A stretch of 64,000 bases of DNA, from positions 219,505 to 283,504 of the forward strand of contig NZ_JPWF01000007.1 of the NCBI RefSeq assembly GCF_003326675.1, written 5' to 3'. Position numbers and translations under genes: made by a program. This document shows, one piece after another, positions 53,984-63,162 of the stretch. Under the pieces are notes generated by a model. The model was given only the letters and a program-made list of their open reading frames with translations. It was not told the DNA's origin and made no database searches. Numbering within the stretch: position 1 is the stretch's first letter; each line of letters starts with the position of its first letter. The stretch is from Thalassospira profundimaris. GTDB taxonomy: Bacteria; Pseudomonadota; Alphaproteobacteria; Rhodospirillales; Thalassospiraceae.

Positions 53984-54009
53984 GCCAAAGATTTGGTAAA
54001 TGACCGTAC

Positions 54010-54909
54010 TTAGTCGACAGAAATTGTCACACGACGGTTACGCGGCTCACGAACACCATCCGGAGTCGGGATCAGAAGTTCGCCTTCACCAACCGCATCG
54101 CTATCGATCATGTCGGTTTTGATGCCACGACCGGTCAGCTGATCAAGAGCCGCTTTTGCACGACGCTCGGACAGTTTCAGGTTATAGGCAGCCGAACCCG
54201 AGGAATCGGTGTGACCGACGATTGCAACATTGCCCATCGACGATGCCCACTGTTCCGCAGCCGCATCAAGAACACGCTCGGAAACCGGGGTGATTGCAAC
54301 GCTATCGAAATCGAAGAAGATCGTGAACAGACGTGCTTCCTTGGCAGCAACCGGTGCTGCCATCGGTGCCGGTTCTACGGCGCGAAGTTCTGCCATCGCA
54401 GCTTCGAAGTCTTTCCAGCACTGGCTGATCAGATCATCCTGCCAGCCTTCTTCGCTTTCCTCGACCCAGCAGTCGAATCGGGCCTGCGCAACAGCTGCGG
54501 TATCAGGCTTTTCTTCGCGTTTGCCGCTATCGAGCAACGCAATCAGTTCATCGCGAACTGCACGTTTCTGGGCGATTTCCTCGTCCGAGAAACGCCAGTT
54601 GGCCGGGTCTTCCGGAAGAATATTTTCGTCTTCGACAACTTTGCCTGCTTTCTTCGCAAAGAAGTCAGCATCAAAGAAGTCATACCACTCGTCAGCTTCA
54701 CGCTGTGCATAGGCAATATATTCTGCCTTAAGCGCCTTGCCAAAAGCGGTGGTCGGTTCAGCACCGGAAATCGCGGAAGATACGGAGCTGCTGTAGGTAA
54801 GCGGGTTACCGCCATACATTACAGAAGTACCGGAATTATCTACGCTGCTACATGCACTCAGAAGCGCAACGCCACCAAGTGCACAAAGAAGAGACGGACG
54901 AAGCTGCAT
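54010..54909 (-). CDS. OmpA-family lipoprotein
   Basis: 299 aa. Lipobox LLSAC (Cys at residue 20). Helical charged middle with two Trp-rich parts (EADEWYDFFDADFF). C-terminal OmpA domain: FTIFFDFDSVAITPVSERVLD, VAIVGHTDSSGSAAYNLKLSERRAKA and NRRVTISVD. It anchors the outer membrane to peptidoglycan. It has its own terminator. Confidence 0.9.
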   Translation of the reverse strand: MQLRPSLLCALGGVALLSACSSVDNSGTSVMYGGNPLTYSSSVSSAISGAEPTTAFGKALKAEYIAYAQREADEWYDFFDADFFAKKAGKVVEDENILPEDPANWRFSDEEIAQKRAVRDELIALLDSGKREEKPDTAAVAQARFDCWVEESEEGWQDDLISQCWKDFEAAMAELRAVEPAPMAAPVAAKEARLFTIFFDFDSVAITPVSERVLDAAAEQWASSMGNVAIVGHTDSSGSAAYNLKLSERRAKAALDQLTGRGIKTDMIDSDAVGEGELLIPTPDGVREPRNRRVTISVD

Positions 54910-55134
54910 GTCTTACCCCTGTCGTGAAGGTTGTTATTCAGATAATACTTTATCACCAAAGATGGTGACATTATGTCTCAAAACGACCGAAAACGCGATT
55001 TGTTCCATACCTGTAGAAAGAATTGTATTTCTCTACACACTTTTCAAGAACACATAAACCTGTAATGCTTATTCTTTCATACAGACGTATGACTATCAAT
55101 CAATACAACAAGACACAGAGCGGACGAGGATTAA

Positions 55135-56109
55135 ATGATCGAAACCGATGTATCCAAGATCACACTGATGCTAAAGGAGTTCGCGCTCGGCTTTGGCATG
55201 GATCTGTTGGGCGCAATTGTCATTCTTGCAGTTGGCTGGTGGCTTGCCGGTCGCGCATCGGCACTTGTCCGCCATTCTCTTAAAAATGCGAAATTCGTAG
55301 ACGCCACGCTTAAGCCGCTGGCAGCCAGCATTGTGCGCTATGCGATCCTGATCTTTGTCCTGATCGCCATCCTGTCAAACTTCGGCGTTGAAACCACCAG
55401 CATCATCGCTGTTCTTGGTGCCGCTGGCCTGGCCATCGGCCTTGCCTTGCAGGGAACGCTGTCAAACATCGCAGCCGGCGTGATGATCCTGATCCTGCGT
55501 CCGCTCAAGATTGATGAGTTCATCGAGGCCGGGTCTGTTTCGGGTACGGTGGTTGAAATTTCGCTGTTCACCACCCTGCTCAAGACTCCGGATGGTGTTT
55601 TCATCTCTGCGCCGAACTCGCAGATCTGGAACAGCTCGATCAAGAACTATTCGCGCAACCCGACCCGCCGCATGGATATCAAGGTTGGCATTTCCTATGA
55701 CGACGATGTTGATGGCGCGCTGGAATTCCTCAAGAACCTTGTTGCTTCGGACGAACGCGTTCTCAAGGACCCGGCCCCGATGAGCTTTGTGGCAACCCTC
55801 GGCGAAAGCTCGGTCGATCTGACCGCGCGCGGCTGGGTCGCAACGGCGGACTTCTGGCCGACCTTCTTTGATCTGACCCGCAAATCGAAAACCGAACTTG
55901 AAGCAGCCGGTTTCTCGATCCCGTTCCCGCAGCGCGACCTGCACGTCATCGAATCACCGGAAACGGCAAGCGTTGCCAAGCTCGCAGCAGCCAAACCGGC
56001 GGCGGCAAAGGCACCGGCCAAGAAACCGGCAACCCGCACCCGTGCAACTGCGGCAAAGCCGGCGGCAAAAACCGCTGCTGCCAAAAAGGCACCGGAAAGC
56101 AAAAGCTGA
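55135..56109 (+). CDS. Small-conductance mechanosensitive channel (MscS) with Lys/Ala-rich tail
   Basis: 324 aa. Three membrane segments, the pore helix being AVLGAAGLAIGLALQGTLSNIAAGVMI, then the MscS beta domain (IDEFIEAGSVSGTVVEISLFTT, FISAPNSQIWNSSIKNYSRNPTRR). The C-terminal 40 residues are Lys/Ala/Pro-rich (AAAKPAAAKAPAKKPATRT ...), like histone H1 tails, and are not part of the usual channel. The start has GGAGG-like purines 6 bp before. A terminator follows. Confidence 0.92.
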   Translation: MIETDVSKITLMLKEFALGFGMDLLGAIVILAVGWWLAGRASALVRHSLKNAKFVDATLKPLAASIVRYAILIFVLIAILSNFGVETTSIIAVLGAAGLAIGLALQGTLSNIAAGVMILILRPLKIDEFIEAGSVSGTVVEISLFTTLLKTPDGVFISAPNSQIWNSSIKNYSRNPTRRMDIKVGISYDDDVDGALEFLKNLVASDERVLKDPAPMSFVATLGESSVDLTARGWVATADFWPTFFDLTRKSKTELEAAGFSIPFPQRDLHVIESPETASVAKLAAAKPAAAKAPAKKPATRTRATAAKPAAKTAAAKKAPESKS

Positions 56110-56132
56110 TCGGATCAATATCCGCATCTCTG

Positions 56133-56166
56133 AAAGGAGGCCCGATTTTTCGGGCCTCCTTTTTTT
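56133..56166 (+). terminator. Terminator of the mscS-like gene
   Basis: AAAGGAGGCCCG / CGGGCCTCCTTT stem with a 6-base loop and T-run, 23 bp past the stop. Confidence 0.88.
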
Positions 56167-56290
56167 GTGTGCCCTTCCGACGCGGTCCGTTGTGAACCGT
56201 GTAGTAGCCCGCTGTTACCCGTCACGCCCGTTGCAGGCGTATGGTTTGTATCCTTGAAAGACGGATACAAACCAACCGGGAGGATACAAA

Positions 56291-56872
56291 ATGTCTGCCA
56301 AGAACATCCTGATGATCACTGGCGACTTCGCCGAGGATTACGAAACCATGGTGCCGTTCCAGACCCTGCTTGCCGTCGGGCACAAGGTTGATGCGGTCTG
56401 CCCCGACAAGAAGGCTGGCGATACCGTCGCAACCGCCATCCACGATTTCGAAGGCGATCAGACCTATACTGAAAAACGCGGTCACAATTTCGCACTGAAT
56501 GCGGACTTTGCATCGGCACGCGCCGAAAATTATGACGCCCTTTTGATCCCGGGCGGCCGTGCCCCTGAATATCTGCGCCTGAACGAAGATGTCATTCGAC
56601 TGGTGCGTGACTTCAATGATGCTGGCAAACCGATTGCTGCGGTCTGCCATGGTGCCCAGCTTCTTGCCGCAGCGGACATCATCAAGGGCCGCACTGTGTC
56701 GGCCTATCCGGCATGTGCACCCGAAGTCAAACTGGCGGGCGGCACCTATGCCGATATCGCCATTGATGATGCCGTTACCGATGGCAATCTGGTGACCGCC
56801 CCGGCATGGCCTGCCCATCCGAAATGGATGGCGGCATTCCTTGCGGCTCTTGGCACTGAAATCTCGTTGTGA
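56291..56872 (+). CDS. DJ-1/PfpI-family protein
   Basis: 193 aa. Class I glutamine amidotransferase-like fold with the nucleophile elbow [14 protein letters not shown] and [16 protein letters not shown]. Members include proteases, deglycases and chaperones; which applies cannot be told. GGGAGGA precedes the ATG. Monocistronic. Confidence 0.92.
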   Translation: MSAKNILMITGDFAEDYETMVPFQTLLAVGHKVDAVCPDKKAGDTVATAIHDFEGDQTYTEKRGHNFALNADFASARAENYDALLIPGGRAPEYLRLNEDVIRLVRDFNDAGKPIAAVCHGAQLLAAADIIKGRTVSAYPACAPEVKLAGGTYADIAIDDAVTDGNLVTAPAWPAHPKWMAAFLAALGTEISL

Positions 56873-56876
56873 CGAC

Positions 56877-56913
56877 AAATCGCCCAATCGCCAATTGCGT
56901 TTGGGCGATTTTT
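56877..56913 (+). terminator. Terminator of the PfpI-family gene
   Basis: AAATCGCCCAA / TTGGGCGATTT stem (11 bp) with a 13-base loop and TTT after it, starting 4 bp past the stop. Confidence 0.85.
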
Positions 56914-57020
56914 ACCTGACCATGGACTTCTGCTGAAAGATGCTTTGCCGGGCGGATAAAGCCCCGGACATAACACCGATAATAAACGGAGCATCAAACA
57001 CCACAGGAAAGGCCGTCCAA

Positions 57021-57335
57021 ATGTGTCAAATCTATTCCGGGACAGAACCCGAACTTTACCAGTCTGTCAGCCGCTCGGTAAGGATCAACGGTGTTGTCAC
57101 CAGTCTGCGTCTTGAATTGCGCTTCTGGCAAATCCTTGATGAAATCTCGTCTGGCGAAGGTTTCACCACGCCGCAATTTCTGGGCAAGATTTACGACGAA
57201 GTGGTGGCACAACGCGGTGACATCCCAAACTTCGCATCCCTGTTACGAGTGATCAGCACAGTTTATCTGGAAAAGCAGCTTGGCCTTCATGGCCCGCATG
57301 AAACAGCACAGACAACTTCCCGGCTGGTCAGCTAG
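57021..57335 (+). CDS. Ribbon-helix-helix domain protein
   Basis: 104 aa from the ATG at 57021 (AGGAAAGG 9 bp upstream). SVSRSVRINGVVTSLRLELRFWQILDEIS and FASLLRVISTVYLEKQLG match the RHH_4 type found mainly in alphaproteobacteria, often annotated as aryl-sulfate sulfotransferase by transfer error. Likely a small DNA-binding protein. It converges on the 57361-58317 gene with 25 bp between. Confidence 0.75.
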   Translation: MCQIYSGTEPELYQSVSRSVRINGVVTSLRLELRFWQILDEISSGEGFTTPQFLGKIYDEVVAQRGDIPNFASLLRVISTVYLEKQLGLHGPHETAQTTSRLVS

Positions 57336-57360
57336 GGCATTGCCCGGGCAACCGGCTCCC

Positions 57361-58317
57361 CTAGTTCAGCCAGGATGAAAGTTCGCGGGTGCTGAAACCG
57401 CCACTGCGCATGGTCAGTGGATTGCTGTTGCGACGAAGTGTCGGCTCGGCCGGTTTGATGATGCTGTTACGCTGATGCAGACCTGCGGCGGCACCGAAAT
57501 CAATCTGTGAACGTGCAACAAGTTCGGCTGCTGTGGGCTGCGGCTTGCTGGCATTGATCGGAACTTGCGGTGCCTGCTGCTTTTGCTTGGTCTCGTAGAT
57601 CCAGCGCAATTCCTGCTTCAGGGTCTGATATTCCGGCGTATCTGGGGCCGAGTTAACTTCGTTAACAATCTGAAGCTTGACCATCTGCGGAAAACGATCA
57701 AGCCGTTCCAGCAGCATAAATTTCACGCTTGGGCGCACAGCATCGGACCGCATCAGTTTCATCACCAGACGGCGATAAATATCAATCCGCAGATTGCCGT
57801 TTGACGCAAGCTCGATGAATTCCTCGACAAATTCACGTGCCGCCATCTTGCCATCCAGAAGCGCACGCAGATTTTCGGCCATTGCCCGACGATATGCTTC
57901 GCGGATTTCGACAACGTGATTGGATGCACGCGTACGAACCAGATGGAAGGCATCCGGACTAAAGGCATTCTTGGACAGAAGCTTGGCGCAATCGGCGACC
58001 AGTTCGTGCTTGGTTGCGTCAGCAACGACTTCAAACACGCCGGTAATCAGTTCCTTGCATTTGGCATGCGGCCCCATACGAATGGCTGCTGCAAGCGCCA
58101 TCGGGCTTTCCGGGTCGCGTGTCGCAATCACCGCAAGGGCAAGCGGATCGTCATACTGCATCAGGGCAAGATCATTGCTCAGCAAATGCTCAGGCATCAG
58201 CAAACGCTGCTGCTTGGCAGCACCGGTCACGGTCAAGGGTTCGCCACTTTGATAGCTCTGCTTGATCGTCAGCGCATATTTCAACGCGTCATACGAGATG
58301 CCGTGATTGCTGCTCAT
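57361..58317 (-). CDS. Hypothetical helical-repeat protein
   Basis: 318 aa, no signal peptide, almost all helical. It reads like HEAT-type repeats (DDPLALAVIATRDPESPMALAAAIRMG, KLLSKNAFSPDAFHLVRTRASNH). It starts 5 bp after the stop of the upstream 58323-59831 gene, so they are co-transcribed and probably work together. No catalytic motif. No family assigned. Confidence 0.6.
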   Translation of the reverse strand: MSSNHGISYDALKYALTIKQSYQSGEPLTVTGAAKQQRLLMPEHLLSNDLALMQYDDPLALAVIATRDPESPMALAAAIRMGPHAKCKELITGVFEVVADATKHELVADCAKLLSKNAFSPDAFHLVRTRASNHVVEIREAYRRAMAENLRALLDGKMAAREFVEEFIELASNGNLRIDIYRRLVMKLMRSDAVRPSVKFMLLERLDRFPQMVKLQIVNEVNSAPDTPEYQTLKQELRWIYETKQKQQAPQVPINASKPQPTAAELVARSQIDFGAAAGLHQRNSIIKPAEPTLRRNSNPLTMRSGGFSTRELSSWLN

Positions 58318-58322
58318 GGCCC

Positions 58323-59831
58323 TCAGTCCCCTTTTCGATCCTTAATAGATCGTCTGTCAGAGACCAGACCTTCAAGGCCACCATTGTTGCGGCCTTCGCG
58401 CGGGCGGATATTCGGATTTGTCGTGCGCTTTGTCGCCGCCGACGGTGCAACATTTTCTTTGTCATTGCGCGGGCGCGATACGGCGGGCTTGGTATCGTTA
58501 AAGAAGTCGATATACCAATCCATATCCGTCGACGCCATGGCGTAACGACCACCCGCAGCCGGGCTTTCGATACTGGCTTCCGGGATGCCATTGCTGATTT
58601 GCAGGACCACCGATGACGGTGCCGTCATGCCTGCGCGCCATGCCAGTGCGGTGATCGCACGGGCACTGCCCGAATCAAGGATTTTGGAAACCGCATTCAC
58701 CGGTATTTGTGCATAATGGGCAAGTGACTGCACCACAAGCGCGTCATCATTACGTGACACCGCATCAAGGATATACTGATCAATTGTCATCTTCTGATGC
58801 GAAGACGTGTCGCTTTCATGTTCCAGCATCACGTCGTCAGTCACATCGATTGCAGCAGCACTATCAGATGCATAAGCAGGCATCCGGTTTTCGAACCGGG
58901 CCTTTTCAATGCGCTGGCGCACAGACTGACGAAGTGCACGGGCAACCTCGGTGCGCATCCGCCCCTGTTCAACCAGGGTATCGAACAGCGACGCCATAAT
59001 GAAATGGGCAATACGACGCTGGGCCTGACGCGAAATCCGGCTTTGGCCACCCAAAAGATCATTGGCCGGGGATTTCGGTGCATCGGGCTTGCGTTCGGTG
59101 AATTGCGGCGCCATCGCGACAACATTGCGTGGCGCATCATCCGATGACAGCAACCGGTTCAAAAGGCTGCTTTTTTCTTTTTCGGCCTGCAGCGCGATCA
59201 GGCGCGCCTTGGCTGCGGCTTCCTGTTCTTCGCGCACACGCTCGGCCGCGGTCAAAACGAACTCGCCACGACCGCGCATGATATCAAGGAAATCGGAATC
59301 ACTCAGAAGTTCGATATATTCCCCGATGGACACCCGGCCAATCGACTGAATATCCTGACGCAGGCGGCTTGCCGCCTGACGGGTCATATAGGGGGTATGC
59401 CCCAGTTCCTGTTCGATCAGATTAATCACCTGCGGGCGATAGCATTCCCCCATATTGGCAATGGCCGCGACAAATTCCTCGACCATTTCAAGGCGCTCGG
59501 ACGGGCTGACATCATGAAGATGCCGGCGCAAACGGCGTGCAACATCCATACGGACATCGCTGTCAAAATCCGGTGCATCATCGTCATCATCAACATGCGC
59601 CATTTCCGATGAAAGGCGGGCCGCATGTTCAAGCGCGCTTTGTTCTGAAAATTCTTCGCTGGCGTTTTTGCGCGGGATCGACCGCCCACGCGCATGACCT
59701 GCATCTGCAGAAAATGCATCGGGTGCGACTGTACGGACAGTTTCAGCAAGATCACGAAGCTTCGCAGAGGCCTTGTCATCAAGCCCCCCGTCACCCGTGT
59801 TTTTCTGCCGATTGAACATCCAACTCAGCAT
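58323..59831 (-). CDS. DUF2336-like cytoplasmic protein
   Basis: 502 aa. Charged N-terminus with an acidic run (MAHVDDDDDAPDFDSD). A helical-repeat region follows (VARRLRRHLHDVSPSERLEMVEEFVAAIANMG), then a Lys/Glu-rich coil (about 205-235), and a second helical block VQSLAHYAQIPVNAVSKILDSGSARAITALAWRAGM of the DUF2336 type. No signal peptide or membrane segment. DUF2336 proteins are alphaproteobacterial and of unknown function. It is the first gene of a two-gene operon. Confidence 0.65.
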   Translation of the reverse strand: MLSWMFNRQKNTGDGGLDDKASAKLRDLAETVRTVAPDAFSADAGHARGRSIPRKNASEEFSEQSALEHAARLSSEMAHVDDDDDAPDFDSDVRMDVARRLRRHLHDVSPSERLEMVEEFVAAIANMGECYRPQVINLIEQELGHTPYMTRQAASRLRQDIQSIGRVSIGEYIELLSDSDFLDIMRGRGEFVLTAAERVREEQEAAAKARLIALQAEKEKSSLLNRLLSSDDAPRNVVAMAPQFTERKPDAPKSPANDLLGGQSRISRQAQRRIAHFIMASLFDTLVEQGRMRTEVARALRQSVRQRIEKARFENRMPAYASDSAAAIDVTDDVMLEHESDTSSHQKMTIDQYILDAVSRNDDALVVQSLAHYAQIPVNAVSKILDSGSARAITALAWRAGMTAPSSVVLQISNGIPEASIESPAAGGRYAMASTDMDWYIDFFNDTKPAVSRPRNDKENVAPSAATKRTTNPNIRPREGRNNGGLEGLVSDRRSIKDRKGD

Positions 59832-59909
59832 TATCGCAGCTATTCCCCTGGTCCCTTGCCTGGCGGCATATCCGGAATCAACAATGAGTGATCCCTGTAT
59901 TTTTATGTT

Positions 59910-59957
59910 TTGTCAGAACAGTTTAATCAGAACTGACAACGATACACAACCTGACAA
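59910..59957. repeat. TTGTCAG / CTGACAA repeats upstream of the DUF2336-like operon
   Basis: Perfect inverted pair TTGTCAG (59910-59916) and CTGACAA (59933-59939), and a further direct copy CTGACAA (59951-59957), 18 bp after the second. The spacing suggests a regulator bound to one side of the helix; regulator unknown. Confidence 0.4.
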
Positions 59958-60138
59958 GACGTCTAAAAATCTTAACCCCAACGACCAAAACCTATGCCAT
60001 CAGACAAAGCCTTGATTACAGATAGACTATCGACGCAAAGACTCAAAAAAACATTAACAATACAGAGACCTATGCAATCCGCTGATATTCGCCCTCCAAA
60101 CAGCCCCCTGCACCTTCCCGGTTCGGCCCGGAAAACAC

Positions 60139-60170
60139 AAAAAAAAACGGGCGACCATCAAGGCCGCCCG
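60139..60170 (-). terminator. Terminator of pyk
   Basis: A 9-bp stem with one mismatch, loop ATCAA, followed by T9 on the minus strand. Confidence 0.85.
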
Positions 60171-60206
60171 CCATTCATCGTGTCTGGCAATCAGATTGCC
60201 TGCAAA

Positions 60207-61625
60207 TTAATTGCTCACCCATGCGATGCGCAGGATGTTGGTCGCACCCGGCGTACCGAACGGCACACCAGCGGTAATCACAAGCGAATCACCCGGGTTC
60301 GCGAATTCTTCGCGCTGGGCAACTTCACAGGCAATCCCGACCATCTCGGCAAAGTTGGTCGCATCACGGGTAAAGACCGGATGAACGCCCCAGCAAAGTG
60401 CAAGGCGACGTGCGGTCTGAATACGCGGCGTAAGACCAAGAATCTGCACTTCCGGACGCTCGCGCGCGGCACGGAATGCGGTCGAACCGGACGTGGTATA
60501 GTTAACAACCGCCTTGGAGCCGATCGTGGTTGCCACCTGACGGGCAGCAGCACTGATCGCATCCGGTGCGTTATGTTCCGGATCAGGACGGTTGGCGTCA
60601 CGCATGCGGTAATAAAGCTCGTCCTGTTCAACACGGACCAGAATGCGATCCATGATCGAAACGGTTTCAAGCGGGTATTTACCAACCGCACTTTCCGCTG
60701 ACAGCATCACCGCATCGGCACCGTCATAAATGGCGGTCGCGACGTCGGATGCTTCTGCGCGGGTCGGTGCCGGGTTCGATACCATCGAATCAAGCATCTG
60801 GGTCGCAACAATCACCGGCTTGCCAGCTTCGCGGCAGGCCTTGATGATCCGCTTCTGCAGAATCGGAACATCTTCCGGCGGGCATTCGACACCAAGGTCA
60901 CCACGGGCAACCATCACCATATCCGACAGCTCGACGATTTCATCAAGATGTTCAATTGCCTGCGGCTTTTCCAGTTTGGAAACGATGGCCGCACGGCCCT
61001 GAATGATCTTGCGGGCTTCGGCGACGTCTTCCGGACGCTGTACGAAGGACAGGGCGACGAAATCAACGCCCATTTCCAGACCATAAACCAGATCGGCACG
61101 GTCCTTATCGGTCAGCGGCGACAAAGGCAGCATCACGTCAGGAAGGTTCACACCCTTGCGGTTCGACAGCGGACCACCGGTGATAACGGTACATTCAGCC
61201 GACTTGTCATCGCATTTTTCAACGCGCATACGCAGCTTGCCATCATCAAGCAACAGGTTCGCACCCGGCTTAAGGGCTGCATAAACTTCCGGATGCGGAA
61301 GGGCAACGCGCTTGTTATCGCCGGGCGTCTTGTCCATATCGAACTTGAACGTATCACCGGCTTCCAGCGTAATCTGCTCATCAGCAAAGGTGCCGACGCG
61401 GATTTTCGGACCCTGAAGGTCCATCAAAATCCCGATCGGACGACCAAGCTTTTCTTCAACAGCGCGGATAGCTTCAAAACGGGCCAGATGTTCTGAGTGT
61501 TCCCCATGCGAGAAATTCAGGCGAAATACGTCGACGCCCGTTTTTACAATTTTCTCGAGGATTTCTGGCTTGGAACTCGCCGGCCCCAGGGTCGCGATGA
61601 TTTTCGCCTTACGTTGACGGCGCAT
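60207..61625 (-). CDS. pyk: Pyruvate kinase
   Basis: 472 aa. Converts PEP and ADP to pyruvate and ATP. RRQRKAKIIATLGPAS, FRLNFSHGEH, MDLQGPKIRVG, the catalytic MVMVARGDLGVECP and ATQMLDSM are all present. Full-length. It is a single gene with its own terminator. Its 286-bp upstream region diverges from the deaminase gene. Confidence 0.97.
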   Translation of the reverse strand: MRRQRKAKIIATLGPASSKPEILEKIVKTGVDVFRLNFSHGEHSEHLARFEAIRAVEEKLGRPIGILMDLQGPKIRVGTFADEQITLEAGDTFKFDMDKTPGDNKRVALPHPEVYAALKPGANLLLDDGKLRMRVEKCDDKSAECTVITGGPLSNRKGVNLPDVMLPLSPLTDKDRADLVYGLEMGVDFVALSFVQRPEDVAEARKIIQGRAAIVSKLEKPQAIEHLDEIVELSDMVMVARGDLGVECPPEDVPILQKRIIKACREAGKPVIVATQMLDSMVSNPAPTRAEASDVATAIYDGADAVMLSAESAVGKYPLETVSIMDRILVRVEQDELYYRMRDANRPDPEHNAPDAISAAARQVATTIGSKAVVNYTTSGSTAFRAARERPEVQILGLTPRIQTARRLALCWGVHPVFTRDATNFAEMVGIACEVAQREEFANPGDSLVITAGVPFGTPGATNILRIAWVSN

Positions 61626-61911
61626 CGGCTACTACCTCTTGTTATTTGGTTTACACGTGAGCCCTGCCGCTTCGGCCTGCATCTGCGGCGAGGCGCCAAG
61701 GCGTCCTGATATTTTTCTGGGGGTAACCCCTTAATAGTCAATCAGCCCCTATTTGAACAGGGACTTTTCACTAAATGCCTTTACAAAAATGTGATTTTTC
61801 TCTGGACAATTACAAGAAGCCCCCTCTTAAAAGGGTACAGGAAATATAATTGCCCCTGCCCGACGGCATGCGGGTCTTCTGATTACATCGACGCAAACGG
61901 GGCTTTATCCA

Positions 61912-62385
61912 ATGAGCAAATGGCACCACCGCTTTCTGGGTCTTGCGGCCCATATCGCCGACTGGTCAAAAGATCGCAGCACCCAGGTGGGCGCGGTTGT
62001 CATTGGCCCCAAAAAGGAAATCCGTGCGGTTGGCTATAACGGCTTTCCACGCGGCGTTGATGACGAAGTCGAAAGCCGCCATCAGCGCCCTGAAAAATAC
62101 GCCTATACCGAACATGCCGAACGTAATGCCATTTACAATGCCAGCTATACCGGCACATCGCTTGACGGCTGTTCGCTTTATGTGACGCATTTCCCGTGCT
62201 GCGATTGCGCACGCGCCATCATTCAGGCCGGCATCGCAGAGGTCTTTGTCGACAAGACCAAACTGACCGCAGATTTTCTCGAACGTTGGGAACAGGACAT
62301 GAAAATTTCCACCGAAATGTTCGAGGAATCCGGTGTTGCCGTACAAGTCATTGATGATGACGGCACAACCGAACTCATGAAATAA
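61912..62385 (+). CDS. dCMP deaminase-family protein
   Basis: 157 aa. Zinc-site motifs HAERNAIYNA and the PCCDCARAIIQAGI Cys pair with KFADGT-like spacing mark the deoxycytidylate/cytidine deaminase family (ComEB-like). Converts dCMP to dUMP for dTMP supply. HEAD residues are standard for the family (H-A-E, P-C-x-x-C). Confidence 0.9.
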   Translation: MSKWHHRFLGLAAHIADWSKDRSTQVGAVVIGPKKEIRAVGYNGFPRGVDDEVESRHQRPEKYAYTEHAERNAIYNASYTGTSLDGCSLYVTHFPCCDCARAIIQAGIAEVFVDKTKLTADFLERWEQDMKISTEMFEESGVAVQVIDDDGTTELMK

Positions 62386-62667
62386 TCTATCAGGCCCTTT
62401 ACTATTGCCCGACATCCCCAATATGGTTGGATTGTCTCTCGGACACGAGCACCAATAAGAATAATGATCGAAATGCTATCTGTTTGTGCCTAACCACTGG
62501 CCCCGCGTCAGTATTTGTCAGATTTCCAGGCCATGAATGAGGCGGTTAGACCTTGCTGGAAACCAGACAAAGGTATAAGGATTTAACACCAGCAACCGAG
62601 ATGAATTGCTGCTGTGAGTCCCTGAACAGCGACCCATTTCGTGATGATGCTCAGGAAACGAGGCCGG

Positions 62668-63162
62668 ATGAACGCGAAAATCGACTTTAGTAAAATCAGT
62701 TTTCTGATCGTTGACGGGGACAAGATTTCAGCTCAAGTAGTCTACGACACATTGGCCTATCTCGGAGCCAGTCACATTCAGCGTGTCAAAACGCCGAATG
62801 ACGCGTTCGACGTCTTGCGCACTGAAAAGATTGATATCGTTGTTTGCGAATGGCGACTCCGCGGCATGGACGGCCTTGAATTCCTTGACGTCATGCGCAA
62901 TTCGACCAATTCGCCCAACAGGTTCATTCCTGTGATTATGCTGACTGCGCATTCCGAACACCGGTATGTGACGACGGCCCGCGATCTTGGCATTACAGAA
63001 TTCCTTGCAAAACCGTTCAATGCCAAGGCACTTTATAGTCGACTGGTTTCGGTCATCGCCCGTCCAAGACGTTTCATTAATACCGGAACGTATTTTGGCC
63101 CCGACCGACGCCGCAGGCAGGTCCAGTTTGATGGCCCTGACCGTAGGAGCCTTGACGAATGA
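62668..63162 (+). CDS. Receiver-domain protein lacking the phospho-acceptor Asp
   Basis: 164 aa from the ATG at 62668 (GAGG 5 bp upstream); a GTG at 62641 is an alternative. CheY-like: FLIVDGDKIS, VVCEWRLRGMDGLEFL, VIMLTAHSE and FLAKPF. Aligned with CheY VICDWNMPNMDGLE, the phospho-acceptor Asp57 is Glu61 here; the second acidic residue of the DD pair is Gly. Lys and Thr of the switch are kept. A tail of about 40 residues with two near copies of GPDRRR/GPDRRS follows. The stop overlaps the next ATG (ATGA), so the pair is translationally coupled. Confidence 0.85.
   Translation: MNAKIDFSKISFLIVDGDKISAQVVYDTLAYLGASHIQRVKTPNDAFDVLRTEKIDIVVCEWRLRGMDGLEFLDVMRNSTNSPNRFIPVIMLTAHSEHRYVTTARDLGITEFLAKPFNAKALYSRLVSVIARPRRFINTGTYFGPDRRRRQVQFDGPDRRSLDE

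Larger units (their letters stand above)
59832..60206. other. 375-bp intergenic region
   Basis: It holds the promoter of the DUF2336-like operon with repeats (59910-59957) and the pyk terminator (60139-60170). The rest is AT-rich with no coding frame. Confidence 0.6.
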
